A DNA stretch of 64,000 nucleotides, from positions 1,922,001 through 1,986,000 of the forward strand of contig CALOCN010000014.1 in NCBI GenBank assembly GCA_942491735.1. Direction: 5' to 3'. The notes under the pieces were generated by a model. That model was not told where the DNA came from. It ran no database searches and worked only from the letters and a program-made list of their open reading frames with translations. Shown piece by piece: positions 34,481 through 43,329 of the stretch. This DNA comes from CALOCN01 sp942491735 (lineage in GTDB: Bacteria > Eisenbacteria > RBG-16-71-46 > JABDJR01). The position numbers and the translations under genes were made by a program. Position 1 is the first letter of the stretch. Every line of letters starts with the position of its first letter.

Positions 34481-36850
34481 ATGCGTAGCATCGGTTCCGG
34501 TTGGGTCAGGAGCGCAATGGTCGCCTCTGTGGCGATCGCCGCGATTCTTGGTCCGGAGGCCGCCTTCGCGCGGTCCGACATCGAGCCTCCATCGGCGTAT
34601 GGCAGGGGTCCCGACAACCTGTATGCCATTCGTGAGCCGAACATCTTCACCCACAACGTGGGGTTGCTGACCTTGCAGGTCACCAACGTGGGGATCATCG
34701 GCAACCCGTTCATCGACGACTTCTCCGCCGGCTGGCGGGGTGGGGAGTACCTGTTCTTCTCCGGGCTCTGGTTCGGAGCGATCGGTTCGGACTCCGAGCC
34801 CCATGTGTCGACGACGTCTCCCTTCGAACTGCGCCCCGAGCTGGCCCCCGTCTGGACCATTTACGAGTCCTTCGAGGGAATCAAGGCGGGACAACGGTTG
34901 GGTGGGGCCAATCCGGCGGCCGCGGACGATGACAACGACGGTCTGTTCGACGAGGACTTCCAGAACGGCCTGGACGACGACGGGGACGGCCGCATCGACG
35001 AGGACTACGCGGCGATCGGGCAGCAGATGTTCTCGGCCATGTACCGGGACGACACCCCGGAGGCCGTGGCCCAGGTTTCGGACCACTATCCCCTGAACCT
35101 GCTGGTCAAGCAGCGCTCCTTCCAGTGGTCCACCACCGGACTCAACGAGTTCGTGGGCATCGACTTCGAGATCATCAACAACGGTGAGCAGCGGCTCAAG
35201 GAAATCTACCTCGGATTCTTTTCCGACTCCGACGCCGGTCCCAAGACCGCGCCGCGATACTGGACCGATGACCTGGTGGGTTGGGCCGGGATCGATACCA
35301 CGATTGTGGACCAGGAGCAGGACGGTCCCTGTTCGGTCATCGATCTCAAGATGGATGCGGCGTTCATGTGGGACGCGCCCGACAACGGGACCTCCATCAC
35401 CGGGGGTGACGTCTCCGGTGTCTTTGGCAGCCTTTTCCTCGGTCACACCACCGACGATACCGGGATTCGCGCCCCGCAGAACGTGGGACTGACCACGGTG
35501 GCCTGGTTCTCGTCTTCGGGGCAGAACTCCGATCCCCAGAACGACGACGAGCGCTACCAGTTGCTCTCACAGGGGACCAAGCCGCAGCGCAACGCGTCCA
35601 AGCCGGACGACTACCGCTACGTGATCGCGGCCGGCCCGTTCGCCCAGCTGGACCCGGGCGAAGCGCTGACCTTCCAGACCGCCTATGTCATTGGAGAGGG
35701 CCAGGAAGGCTTCCGCTCCAACGCGGTCAACGCCCAGCGGGTGTTCAACGGCCGCTTCATCGATGCGGACCTGGATCCCGACACCGGTATCGACGGCAAG
35801 GAGCGGTGCCTGCGTGCCCTCGAGCCCGGCGATCAGGTCGTGTGGGACGACCCTTGCGACACCCTTGCCACCGAAGTCATCCATCGGCGCCCCGAGTGCC
35901 TCTGGGTGGATGCGGACTGCAATCCTTGCACCGGCATCGAGGGGGCCGAGACCCTGATCAACTGGGTCGGCACCACGGCGCCGCCGCCCCCCGGAATGAA
36001 CACGGACCCCAGCCTGGATGCCCTGCGTGATCCGAACCTGCGCGCGTTCGTGCCCCCATCGGGGGACCGGGAAGTCATTCTCCAGTGGGACAACTCCTCC
36101 GAACTCCGCATCGATCCCATTACCGGCGAGGAACTCTTCGAGGGGTATCGGGTGTGGCGTGTGGACAACTGGCAGCGACCGGAGGGCTCCATCGGGCCGT
36201 CTCCGGAGGAGTGGATGAAGCTGGCCGAGTTCCGGCTCAATCCCGACGATGCCCAGGAGCAGGGCTCGGTCGCCCTGCGTGACGTGACCGTGCGCGAGGT
36301 GGGCGCGATCGGCTTGACCGACGACGGGAAGTCGATCTACCCCATCGGGCGCTACCAGTATGTGGACGACCGGGGCATCCTCAACGGCAAGCTCTATTTC
36401 TACTCCGTGACCGCTTTCGGGGTCACAACCCGCAAGAACAGCGTGACCGGTGAGTTCGAGGATGTGGAGTTGAGCGGTCAACCGACCGCGGTCGAAGCCG
36501 AGGCCGTGGTTCCCCGTTGGGACGCGACCGCGGGTTGTGACGACGTGAAGGTCGTGCCCAATCCCTATCGCGGTGGCGCGGAGTGGGACCTTGTCCCCAG
36601 TGACCGTGACCCGACCGGGACCAAACTGGCTTTCCGCAACCTGCCGGACGGCGAGGTTTCGACGATCCGTATGTACTCCCTGGCCGGTGATCTGATCCAG
36701 GAAGCCACTCACGACGGCGTGAACGGCGACGGAACCTACTACTGGAACATGATTACCCGGAACGGGCAGCAGATCGTCAGTGGCATTTACGTGTACTCGG
36801 TCGAGTACTCCGGCGGCATTTGTCGCGGCCGGTTCGTGATCATCCGGTAG
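34481..36850 (+). CDS. Secreted protein with Ca-binding repeats and FlgD-Ig/type IX-like sorting domain
   Basis: About 789 residues. The signal peptide ends GPEAAFA. Near residue 150 two Asp-rich loops (DDDNDGLFDED and DDDGDGRIDED) resemble thrombospondin type 3 or dockerin Ca-binding loops. The C-terminal about 90 residues (VVPNPYRGG ... GIYVYSVEYSGG ... GRFVIIR) match the FlgD-Ig-like domain used as a sorting signal in FCB lineages. Its function is unknown; the position after a TonB receptor is where SusD-like or surface partners sit, but it is not a SusD fold. ATG 34433 and TTG 34415 are alternative starts. It is followed by a PorV-like gene. Confidence 0.75.
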   Translation: MRSIGSGWVRSAMVASVAIAAILGPEAAFARSDIEPPSAYGRGPDNLYAIREPNIFTHNVGLLTLQVTNVGIIGNPFIDDFSAGWRGGEYLFFSGLWFGAIGSDSEPHVSTTSPFELRPELAPVWTIYESFEGIKAGQRLGGANPAAADDDNDGLFDEDFQNGLDDDGDGRIDEDYAAIGQQMFSAMYRDDTPEAVAQVSDHYPLNLLVKQRSFQWSTTGLNEFVGIDFEIINNGEQRLKEIYLGFFSDSDAGPKTAPRYWTDDLVGWAGIDTTIVDQEQDGPCSVIDLKMDAAFMWDAPDNGTSITGGDVSGVFGSLFLGHTTDDTGIRAPQNVGLTTVAWFSSSGQNSDPQNDDERYQLLSQGTKPQRNASKPDDYRYVIAAGPFAQLDPGEALTFQTAYVIGEGQEGFRSNAVNAQRVFNGRFIDADLDPDTGIDGKERCLRALEPGDQVVWDDPCDTLATEVIHRRPECLWVDADCNPCTGIEGAETLINWVGTTAPPPPGMNTDPSLDALRDPNLRAFVPPSGDREVILQWDNSSELRIDPITGEELFEGYRVWRVDNWQRPEGSIGPSPEEWMKLAEFRLNPDDAQEQGSVALRDVTVREVGAIGLTDDGKSIYPIGRYQYVDDRGILNGKLYFYSVTAFGVTTRKNSVTGEFEDVELSGQPTAVEAEAVVPRWDATAGCDDVKVVPNPYRGGAEWDLVPSDRDPTGTKLAFRNLPDGEVSTIRMYSLAGDLIQEATHDGVNGDGTYYWNMITRNGQQIVSGIYVYSVEYSGGICRGRFVIIR

Positions 36851-36900
36851 TCGGTATGAAAAACCGGAAATCGGATCGAGGGCTTACAGGAGGTACTGCG

Positions 36901-37857
36901 GTGAATCGATTGGTCGTGGCACTCACGCTAGTGGGGATGATCGCGTCCGGGGCGACGACGGATCGTGCGGACGCAGCTGAATTCTTCGAGAAGGTCGGAA
37001 CGTTCGACGGACAGTTCCTGAAGATCCCGATCGGGGCGCGCGCCACCGCGATGGGCGCGGCCTTTGTCGCGGTCGCGGACGATGCGTCGTCCATCTACTG
37101 GAACTCGGCCGGCGTGGCGCGTCTTTCCAAGAACATCCTTTCCGTCAATCACACCAACTGGATTGCGGACATGAACATGACGCAGGTGTCCTACGTGTTC
37201 AGCCTGAGCTTCCTGCCCGGAATGCTCGCGGTGGATGCGCGGTCCCTGTACATGGACCGGATGGATCGGACCACGGTGTACCGTCCCGATGGGGACGGCA
37301 CCACGTTCGACGCGGGTTACGCGTCGTACGGCCTGACCTATGCGCGGTCCCTCACCGACAAGTTCTCGGTGGGGCTCCGGGCGAGCCTGATCACCGCGAA
37401 TCTCGACGACATTTCGGCGACCGCGGTCGGGTTCGACATCGGAACGCTCTACGATACCGGGTTCCAGTCGCTGAAGATCGGGATGCAGATCGCGAACATG
37501 GGGACGGAGCTCAAGTTCATCGATGAATCCCGGTCCGGCAAACTGCCCATCCTGTTCCGGGTCGGTGCCGCCATCGACCTCTACAACTCCCTGGACCACC
37601 GGATCACCACGTCCGGCGACTTCAGCCATCCGCCGGACAACAAGGAGCGCCTGAACTGGGGCGCCGAGTACGGGTTCAAGGAGTTCCTGTTCTTCCGCGG
37701 CGGTCTCAACTTCGGCTACGACGCGGAGACATTTGCCGCCGGTATGGGTGTGATCTTCCCGGCCTCGGTTTCCACCGACATGAAGTTCGACTACTCCTAC
37801 ACGGACCTCGGCGACCTGTCGGGTACGCACCGGTTCACGCTGGAGATCGGTTTCTAG
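36901..37857 (+). CDS. PorV/PorQ-like outer-membrane protein
   Basis: 318 residues. GTG 36901 has AGGAGGT seven bases upstream and starts a clean signal peptide (MNRLVVALTLVGMIASG). The mature N-terminus contains GARATAMGAAFVAVADDASSIYWN in part, the hallmark of the PorV/UPF0164 branch of FadL-like barrels, and the protein ends in TLEIGF. In type IX secretion PorV shuttles cargo from the translocon to the attachment complex. Its place behind a gene for a sorting-domain protein supports that link, though no other porin-secretion genes are in the window. Confidence 0.82.
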   Translation: MNRLVVALTLVGMIASGATTDRADAAEFFEKVGTFDGQFLKIPIGARATAMGAAFVAVADDASSIYWNSAGVARLSKNILSVNHTNWIADMNMTQVSYVFSLSFLPGMLAVDARSLYMDRMDRTTVYRPDGDGTTFDAGYASYGLTYARSLTDKFSVGLRASLITANLDDISATAVGFDIGTLYDTGFQSLKIGMQIANMGTELKFIDESRSGKLPILFRVGAAIDLYNSLDHRITTSGDFSHPPDNKERLNWGAEYGFKEFLFFRGGLNFGYDAETFAAGMGVIFPASVSTDMKFDYSYTDLGDLSGTHRFTLEIGF

Positions 37858-37907
37858 CCGGTTCAGTTTCCGCTCGCATCGCGGGCTTTCGTCACCGCAG
37901 TGGGCTT

Positions 37908-37944
37908 GGCGGCACGACAGAAGCGTCGTGCCGCCTTGTCATTT
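37908..37944 (+). terminator. Rho-independent terminator after the PorV-like gene
   Basis: Perfect 11-bp stem GGCGGCACGAC / GTCGTGCCGCC with a 6-base loop, followed by TTGTCATTT. The GWxTD gene starts 18 bases later without a visible promoter, so it may be leaky or act as an attenuator. Confidence 0.7.
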
Positions 37945-37961
37945 CACCCAAGGACTCGACC

Positions 37962-39437
37962 ATGCGTTTCCGGACACTCGCCCCCGGGTTCATCACGGTC
38001 TTCTGCCTGCTCCTCGCCACGGGGGATGCATTGGCCGTCACCTCGTTCCCGATTTCCTCGCGGGGGGATATCTGGTTCCAGGCGGATCATGCCGCCTTCG
38101 AGGGTGATGACGGGCAGCCGGTGGAGGAGTACTACTTCCGCATCAACAACAATCAGCTCAAGTTCGAGGAGCGGGACGACTACTTCGAGGGACGCGTATT
38201 CCTCAAGCTGAAGTTCAAGGACCTCGATGGGCAGAAGATCGGGGAGGCGGGGCACAACTACGAGTTCCGGGTTCCCAACATCGAGGTGACCCAGTCCCCG
38301 AGCCATGCCCAGCTGCTCCTGCTCCGGGAAGCGCTGGATCCCCGCACCCGTTTCGTCGAGATCGAGGTGGAAGACCTCAATGCCCGCAAGCGCGGGCTTC
38401 TCTACATGGTCACCGGGAAACGCAAGAACGGAGCGGCGGAGGGGGAACTCGTCCCTCCCACCTTCCCGGGCAAGGCCTTTGCCAGCAGTGACATCCAGTT
38501 CGCGTGGGAGGTGCGGACCCGCACCGAGGAAAGCATGTTCGAGAAGAACGGATTCGATGTCGTCCCCAACCCGGCCCGCAGCTACGGGTTGCTCCAACCC
38601 CTGCTTTCCGCCTACGTCGAGGTCTACGACAACCGGGAGTCGCGCCCGGAAGGACAGATTCTCTATCACCTGCTCCAGGAGGTCCTGAGCCCGGACAGCA
38701 CCACGGTCAGGAGCAAGCGGGATACGGTGGGCTCCCGCTCACCCGATTGGGTCAATGTGGTGAGCTTCGACGTCTCCAACCTTCCTACCGGTGAGTACCG
38801 TCTCCGCCTCGTGATCACCGACGCGGAGTCGGGCGAGATGATGGAGTCCGAGCGACCGTTCAACATCCTCTGGAAGAACCAGTTCTGGGCCTACACCGAG
38901 GAGGACATCGCCAACGAAGCCAAGGTGCTCTTCGAGGAGGACGACTACGATCAGTTCATGATGATGTCGGCAGGGGAGCGGGAAGTCCACCTCGAGACCT
39001 TCTGGGCCGATCGGGATCCCAGCCCCGGCACCGCTCAGAACGAGATCCGCAACGAGTTCATGCGCCGCGTGGATTTCGCCAACCGGATGTACAAGGACCA
39101 TGGTCGTCGGGGCATGCTTACCGACCGGGGCCGGATTTTCATCCGCTACGGTGAGCCGGATGAGATCGATCGGGAGCTCATGCCCACCGGAACCAACCAG
39201 CTCGATGGGGACGTGGAGACGTTGTCCGAGATCGACGACCGGGGACGATTGCTCCAGACCACGGACGGCTTCGACACGCGACCTTTCGAGACCTGGATCT
39301 ACACCCGGCAGGGACGTCCCCTGTTCCCGCATCGGGAGGAGGGGGTCACGGTGAACGGACTCCAGTTCGTTTTCATCGACGAGACCGGGACCGGTCACTA
39401 CGTCCTGCGTTTCCAGTCGGATTTCATCGGGTACTGA
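37962..39437 (+). CDS. GWxTD-domain exported protein
   Basis: 491 residues. A signal peptide ends GDALA. The C-terminal third (from FWADRDPSPGTAQNE through FIRYGEPDEIDR) is the GWxTD domain found in Acidobacteria and FCB lineages. The naming motif reads G-M-L-T-D here, so the Trp is replaced by Met. The N-terminal two thirds look like two beta-sandwich domains. The function of the family is not established. AAGGA precedes the ATG, and the gene stands between a terminator and the gap promoter. Confidence 0.85.
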   Translation: MRFRTLAPGFITVFCLLLATGDALAVTSFPISSRGDIWFQADHAAFEGDDGQPVEEYYFRINNNQLKFEERDDYFEGRVFLKLKFKDLDGQKIGEAGHNYEFRVPNIEVTQSPSHAQLLLLREALDPRTRFVEIEVEDLNARKRGLLYMVTGKRKNGAAEGELVPPTFPGKAFASSDIQFAWEVRTRTEESMFEKNGFDVVPNPARSYGLLQPLLSAYVEVYDNRESRPEGQILYHLLQEVLSPDSTTVRSKRDTVGSRSPDWVNVVSFDVSNLPTGEYRLRLVITDAESGEMMESERPFNILWKNQFWAYTEEDIANEAKVLFEEDDYDQFMMMSAGEREVHLETFWADRDPSPGTAQNEIRNEFMRRVDFANRMYKDHGRRGMLTDRGRIFIRYGEPDEIDRELMPTGTNQLDGDVETLSEIDDRGRLLQTTDGFDTRPFETWIYTRQGRPLFPHREEGVTVNGLQFVFIDETGTGHYVLRFQSDFIGY

Positions 39438-39492
39438 CGAGGGCCACACCGCACCGGTAACGCTTTTGCACCCAGCGGCTTGGGTCGATTTC

Positions 39493-39521
39493 TTGACACT
39501 GCCGGGGACCCCGACTAGACT
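39493..39521 (+). promoter_or_regulatory. Sigma-70 type promoter of gap-pgk-tpiA
   Basis: TTGACA (39493-39498), a 17-base spacer and TAGACT (39516-39521). The predicted start is near 39528, two bases before a strong hairpin. Confidence 0.8.
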
Positions 39522-39529
39522 TTCCGCGC

Positions 39530-39562
39530 CGTCGATCCCCATCGGGATCGACGCTTCTTTTT
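39530..39562 (+). promoter_or_regulatory. 5'-terminal hairpin with U-tract in the gap leader
   Basis: Perfect 10-bp stem CGTCGATCCC / GGGATCGACG with tetraloop CATC (39530-39553), then CTTCTTTTT to 39562. It has the form of an intrinsic terminator but lies at the predicted RNA 5' end, so it may be an attenuator or an mRNA-stabilising cap hairpin for the glycolytic operon. Confidence 0.65.
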
Positions 39563-39632
39563 GCCCACGGGCGCGGCCGGTAGTGATTTCCGGGCCCGCG
39601 CTGCCATCCACATCAAAGGAAGGGATTTTCCC

Positions 39633-40631
39633 GTGAGAGTAGCCATCAACGGGTTCGGCCGCATCGGTCGGCTCGTCTTTCGTGCCGCGATGGGGGATTC
39701 GGACATCGATTTCGTGGCGGTCAACGACCTGACCGACGCCCGGACCCTCGCTCATTTGTTGCGATACGACAGCGTGCACGGGCGGCTGGATGGTCGGGTC
39801 GAGGTGGACGGGGATCACATTCGTTGCGGCGACGACCGCTTCAAGGTGCTCAGCGAGCGGGATCCGTCCAGGTTGCCCTGGAAGGATCTCGAAGTGGATC
39901 TGGTGATCGAGGCCACGGGAATCTTCTCCGCCCGGGACCAGGCGGCGGTTCACCTCGACGCGGGGGCTTCCCGGGTGATCGTCAGCGCTCCCAGCAAGGG
40001 GGCGGATGCCACCCTGGCCATGGGCGTGAATCACACGACCTTCGATCCGGCCAAGCATCACGTGATCTCCAACGCCTCCTGCACCACCAACTGCCTCGCC
40101 CCGGTGGCCAAGGTGCTTCACGACAATTGGGGCCTGAAACGGGGCTGGATGACCACGGTGCACGCCTACACCAACGACCAGCGCATCCTCGATCTGCCCC
40201 ACAAGGATCTCCGTCGCGCCCGTAGTGCCGCGGTGAACCAGATCCCGACCACGACCGGCGCGGCGCGGGCCATCGGCCTGGTGATTCCCGAACTTCTCGG
40301 CAAGCTCGATGGCATCTCGATCCGGGTGCCGGTGCCGGACGGTTCGGTGGTGGATCTCGTGGCCGAGCTGGACGGTTCGACCACGAAGGAAGCCATGGAC
40401 GCCGCGTTCCGCAGCGCGGCCGAGGGCCCGCTCAAGGGAGTCCTGGAGTACAGCGAGGACGCACTCGTTTCCACCGACATCGTGGGCAATCCCCACTCCA
40501 GTATCTACGACGCCGGCATGAGTTCGATCATGGACGGCAATCTGGTCAAGGTGCTCGCCTGGTACGACAACGAGTGGGGTTTCTCGAACCGGGTGATCGA
40601 CCTGATTCGCTACGTCGGCAGTCGATCCTGA
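39633..40631 (+). CDS. gap: Glyceraldehyde-3-phosphate dehydrogenase
   Basis: 332 residues. NGFGRIGRL binds NAD; catalytic Cys is in SNASCTTNCLAP, and the partner His in the TTVHAYTNDQ region. The C-terminal WYDNEWGFSNRV is standard. GTG 39633 was chosen because AAGGAAGGG precedes it and the family N-terminus begins there. It is first in gap-pgk-tpiA, with its own promoter and a leader hairpin. Confidence 0.97.
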   Translation: MRVAINGFGRIGRLVFRAAMGDSDIDFVAVNDLTDARTLAHLLRYDSVHGRLDGRVEVDGDHIRCGDDRFKVLSERDPSRLPWKDLEVDLVIEATGIFSARDQAAVHLDAGASRVIVSAPSKGADATLAMGVNHTTFDPAKHHVISNASCTTNCLAPVAKVLHDNWGLKRGWMTTVHAYTNDQRILDLPHKDLRRARSAAVNQIPTTTGAARAIGLVIPELLGKLDGISIRVPVPDGSVVDLVAELDGSTTKEAMDAAFRSAAEGPLKGVLEYSEDALVSTDIVGNPHSSIYDAGMSSIMDGNLVKVLAWYDNEWGFSNRVIDLIRYVGSRS

Positions 40632-40635
40632 ACCC

Positions 40636-41835
40636 ATGAACAAACTCACACTTGATGATCTCGACGTTCGGGGTCACCGGGTCCTGACGCGCGTGGACTA
40701 CAACGTCCCGTTGCGCGAAGGGGCGATCACCGATGACTCGCGGATTCGTGCGTCCCTCCCCACCCTGCAGGCGTTGCGGGACGGGGGAGCGCGTATCGTC
40801 CTCATCTCCCACCTCGGTCGGCCCAAGGGGGAACCGGATGCGCGGTACTCCCTGGAACCGGTTGCCCGGCGACTGGCCGAGCTGATGGGCGAGGAGATCC
40901 GCTTCGTGAACGACTGTGTGGGCGGGGCCGCCCTGGAGGCGAGCGAGAAGCTCGAGCCGGGCGGGATCCTCCTCCTGGAGAACCTGCGGTTCCATCCGGA
41001 GGAAGAGGAGAACGGCCCCGGGTTCTCCCAGCAACTCGGCGAACTCGGGGAGCTCTATGTCAACGACGCCTTCGGTGCGGCGCATCGCGCCCATGCCTCC
41101 ACGGTCGGGGTGACCAAGCACATCCGCCGCGCCGCGGCCGGGCGACTCATGGAGCAGGAGCTCCACTTCCTGGGCACCGCGCTCGCGGATCCGGAAAAGC
41201 CCTACGTCGCGATCCTGGGCGGGGCGAAGATCTCGGGGAAGATCGAGGTGCTGCAGAACCTGATGCCCATCGTGGACCGGATCCTCATCGGGGGCGGGAT
41301 GACCTACACGTTCTACGCGGCGCGGGACATTGCCATCGGCGATTCCCTCATCGAAACGGACCGGGTGGATCTGGCGAAGGACATTCTTGGCGCCGCGCGC
41401 AAGGCCGGGGTGGAGATCGTTCTCCCCGAGGACTCGGTGGTGTGCGCATCCGCCGACGGTTCGGAGCCCTACGAGGTAACCCCCGGCCCCGAGATTCCCG
41501 ACGGCCTCATGGGGGTGGACATCGGGCCCCGGACGCGCGAACGGTTCCGTGCCGCGTTGGCCGATGCCCGTACCGTGGTCTGGAACGGTCCCCTGGGCGT
41601 GTTCGAGGTCGAAGCCTTTGCCGAGGGAACGCTTTCCGTGGCCCGGGATGTCGCTTCCGTCACCGCTCGCGGTGGGATCACCGTGGTGGGGGGCGGGGAC
41701 TCCGTGGCCGCCATTCATCGCGCCGGAATGGCCCCGGAGGCCTACTCCCACGTCTCGACCGGGGGAGGGGCGTTCCTGGAATTCCTCGAGGGGCAGGAGC
41801 TGCCCGGGGTGGCCGCCCTGACCGACAGGAGTTGA
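40636..41835 (+). CDS. pgk: Phosphoglycerate kinase
   Basis: 399 residues, full length. The N-terminal RVDYNVPL, the substrate motif ISHLGRPKG, the hinge region and the C-terminal nucleotide-binding GGGDSVAA with STGGGAFLEFLEG are present. It makes ATP from 1,3-bisphosphoglycerate. Only four bases separate it from gap and three from tpiA. Confidence 0.97.
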   Translation: MNKLTLDDLDVRGHRVLTRVDYNVPLREGAITDDSRIRASLPTLQALRDGGARIVLISHLGRPKGEPDARYSLEPVARRLAELMGEEIRFVNDCVGGAALEASEKLEPGGILLLENLRFHPEEEENGPGFSQQLGELGELYVNDAFGAAHRAHASTVGVTKHIRRAAAGRLMEQELHFLGTALADPEKPYVAILGGAKISGKIEVLQNLMPIVDRILIGGGMTYTFYAARDIAIGDSLIETDRVDLAKDILGAARKAGVEIVLPEDSVVCASADGSEPYEVTPGPEIPDGLMGVDIGPRTRERFRAALADARTVVWNGPLGVFEVEAFAEGTLSVARDVASVTARGGITVVGGGDSVAAIHRAGMAPEAYSHVSTGGGAFLEFLEGQELPGVAALTDRS

Positions 41836-41838
41836 TCC

Positions 41839-42597
41839 ATGCGAACTCCCTGTATTGCCGGCAACATCAAGATGAACCTGGATCGGCCCGGTCTGGAAGC
41901 CCTGCTCGGGGCGGTGCGATCCGCGGTGGACGCGGAGTCACCCCCTTGTGACGTGGTCTACTGCCCGACCTCGGTGCACCTTGGGGCGGCCGCCGGTGTC
42001 CTGGCCGGTGGAACCATCGCTCTCGGTGCCCAGAACCTCCATTGGGAGTCCTCCGGAGCGTTCACGGGGGAGGTCAGTGCGGCCATGGTCCGCGAGGCCG
42101 GCTGCAGCCACGTCATCCTGGGGCATTCCGAGCGTCGGACCCTGTTCGGTGAGACGGACGAGCAGGTCCACCGCAAGACCGTGGCCGCCTTGGCCGGCGG
42201 GCTGGTGCCGATCGTATGCGTGGGCGAAACCGACGCGGAACGTCAGGCCGGGGCGACCGAGGTGGTCCTGGCGCGGCAGGTGGTCGGGTCGTTGGGTGGC
42301 CTGTCCATCGAGAGTGCCGCACGGCTGATCGTGGCCTACGAACCGGTGTGGGCCATCGGCACCGGCAATACCGCCACCCCGGGTCAGGCCCAGGAAGTGC
42401 ATGCCTTTCTGCGGGTGGAGCTGGCCAAGGCACTGGGCCCGGCCATCGCCCGGGATCTGCGCATTCTCTACGGGGGCAGCGTGAAGCCCACCAACGCGGC
42501 GGAACTCCTGGGGCAGCCGGACATCGACGGGGCCCTGGTCGGCGGAGCGTGCCTGGACGCGGAGAGCTTTCTCGGCATTATCCGAGCGGCCGGGTAG
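41839..42597 (+). CDS. tpiA: Triosephosphate isomerase
   Basis: 252 residues. Catalytic Lys in GNIKMN (most enzymes have GNWKMN), His in ILGHSERR and Glu in AYEPVWAIGTG are all kept, and the phosphate loop YGGSVKPTNA follows. It interconverts the triose phosphates and completes the glycolytic gap-pgk-tpiA operon. Confidence 0.97.
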   Translation: MRTPCIAGNIKMNLDRPGLEALLGAVRSAVDAESPPCDVVYCPTSVHLGAAAGVLAGGTIALGAQNLHWESSGAFTGEVSAAMVREAGCSHVILGHSERRTLFGETDEQVHRKTVAALAGGLVPIVCVGETDAERQAGATEVVLARQVVGSLGGLSIESAARLIVAYEPVWAIGTGNTATPGQAQEVHAFLRVELAKALGPAIARDLRILYGGSVKPTNAAELLGQPDIDGALVGGACLDAESFLGIIRAAG

Positions 42598-42603
42598 GGT
42601 CGT

Positions 42604-42632
42604 TTGACTGGCCTGGGTCCGGCTGCTAGACT
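42604..42632 (+). promoter_or_regulatory. Sigma-70 type promoter of secG and tRNA-Leu
   Basis: TTGACT (42604-42609), a 17-base spacer and TAGACT (42627-42632). It starts seven bases after the tpiA stop. The short leader carries a hairpin GGGCA/TGCCC with loop TACT (42650-42663) that directly abuts the AGGAG ribosome site. Confidence 0.8.
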
Positions 42633-42674
42633 CCGTCGGTCTTTCTTGAGGGCATACTTGCCCAGGAGTCGGTC

Positions 42675-43142
42675 GTGATCTATAACGCATTGCTCTTTCT
42701 ACACTTGATCATCTGCGCGGTCCTGATTCTGGTCGTTCTGCTCCAGTCCGGGAAGGGGGGCGGACTCGCCGGCGCTTTCGGGGCGAGCCAGGGGGGCGCG
42801 GGCCAGAATATCTTTGGAGGCCGGGGAGCGGCGACGTTCCTCAGCAAGGCGACCACCATGCTGGGGATCGCCTTCATGGTGTCCTCATTGGTCCTCGCCA
42901 TCCTCTCCAGCGGCCGTTCGGACACCCGGAGCGTGATTCGGGATGCGAACTTCTCGCCGGGTGTGGCCCCGCCTCCGGCGGCCACCCAGCCGCTCGCCTT
43001 GCCGGACGGGGGAGTCCTTCCCACCGGTGGCGCCAGCCCGGATGGAACGCTTCCGGTGGGGGACCCCGGAACCGCGGATCCCGGCACCTCGAATCCCGGA
43101 TCAACCGACCCCGATCCCGATGGGGACAGCGGCGACAACTGA
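42675..43142 (+). CDS. secG: Protein translocase subunit SecG
   Basis: 155 residues, longer than the usual 75-110. The first 75 hold the two membrane helices and the conserved VVLLQSGKGGGLAGAFG loop. The remaining about 65 residues are a Pro/Gly/Asp-rich low-complexity tail. SecG assists SecYE in protein export. GTG start with AGGAG upstream. tpiA-secG-tRNA-Leu is a common order. Confidence 0.95.
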   Translation: MIYNALLFLHLIICAVLILVVLLQSGKGGGLAGAFGASQGGAGQNIFGGRGAATFLSKATTMLGIAFMVSSLVLAILSSGRSDTRSVIRDANFSPGVAPPPAATQPLALPDGGVLPTGGASPDGTLPVGDPGTADPGTSNPGSTDPDPDGDSGDN

Positions 43143-43154
43143 GTGAGTCTTCGT

Positions 43155-43241
43155 GCGGAAGTGGCGGAATTGGCAGACGCGCAAGGTTGAGGGCCTTGTG
43201 CCCGCAAGGGTGTAGGGGTTCGAGTCCCCTCTTCCGCACCA
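43155..43241 (+). tRNA. tRNA-Leu (anticodon GAG)
   Basis: The 87-base gene folds into a class II cloverleaf. The acceptor arms GCGGAAG/CTTCCGC are followed by A and an encoded CCA (43239-43241). The anticodon stem CAAGG/CCTTG holds the loop TTGAGGG with anticodon GAG at 43189-43191, and the T-arm GGGGTTCGAGTCCCC is perfect. The long variable arm confirms leucine. It reads CUC and CUU. Confidence 0.97.
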
Positions 43242-43283
43242 TGTTGAGCGAGGGATCCCCTGCGGTCCCCGAGTGGAGTCCAG

Positions 43284-43319
43284 AACGGCCCGGGGCCCCA
43301 CGGTGGGTTCCGGGCCGTT
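43284..43319 (+). terminator. Hairpin downstream of tRNA-Leu
   Basis: Perfect 10-bp stem AACGGCCCGG / CCGGGCCGTT with a 16-base GC-rich loop, followed by a T and CG. Probably ends or processes the secG-tRNA transcript; the U-tract is poor, so termination may be partial. Confidence 0.5.
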
Positions 43320-43329
43320 TCGTGGCACC

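Noticed and set aside
31768..34860. 1030-codon open frame on the minus strand opposite the TonB receptor
   Set aside because: Shadow of the receptor codons; no recognisable domain, and the plus frame matches a full receptor.
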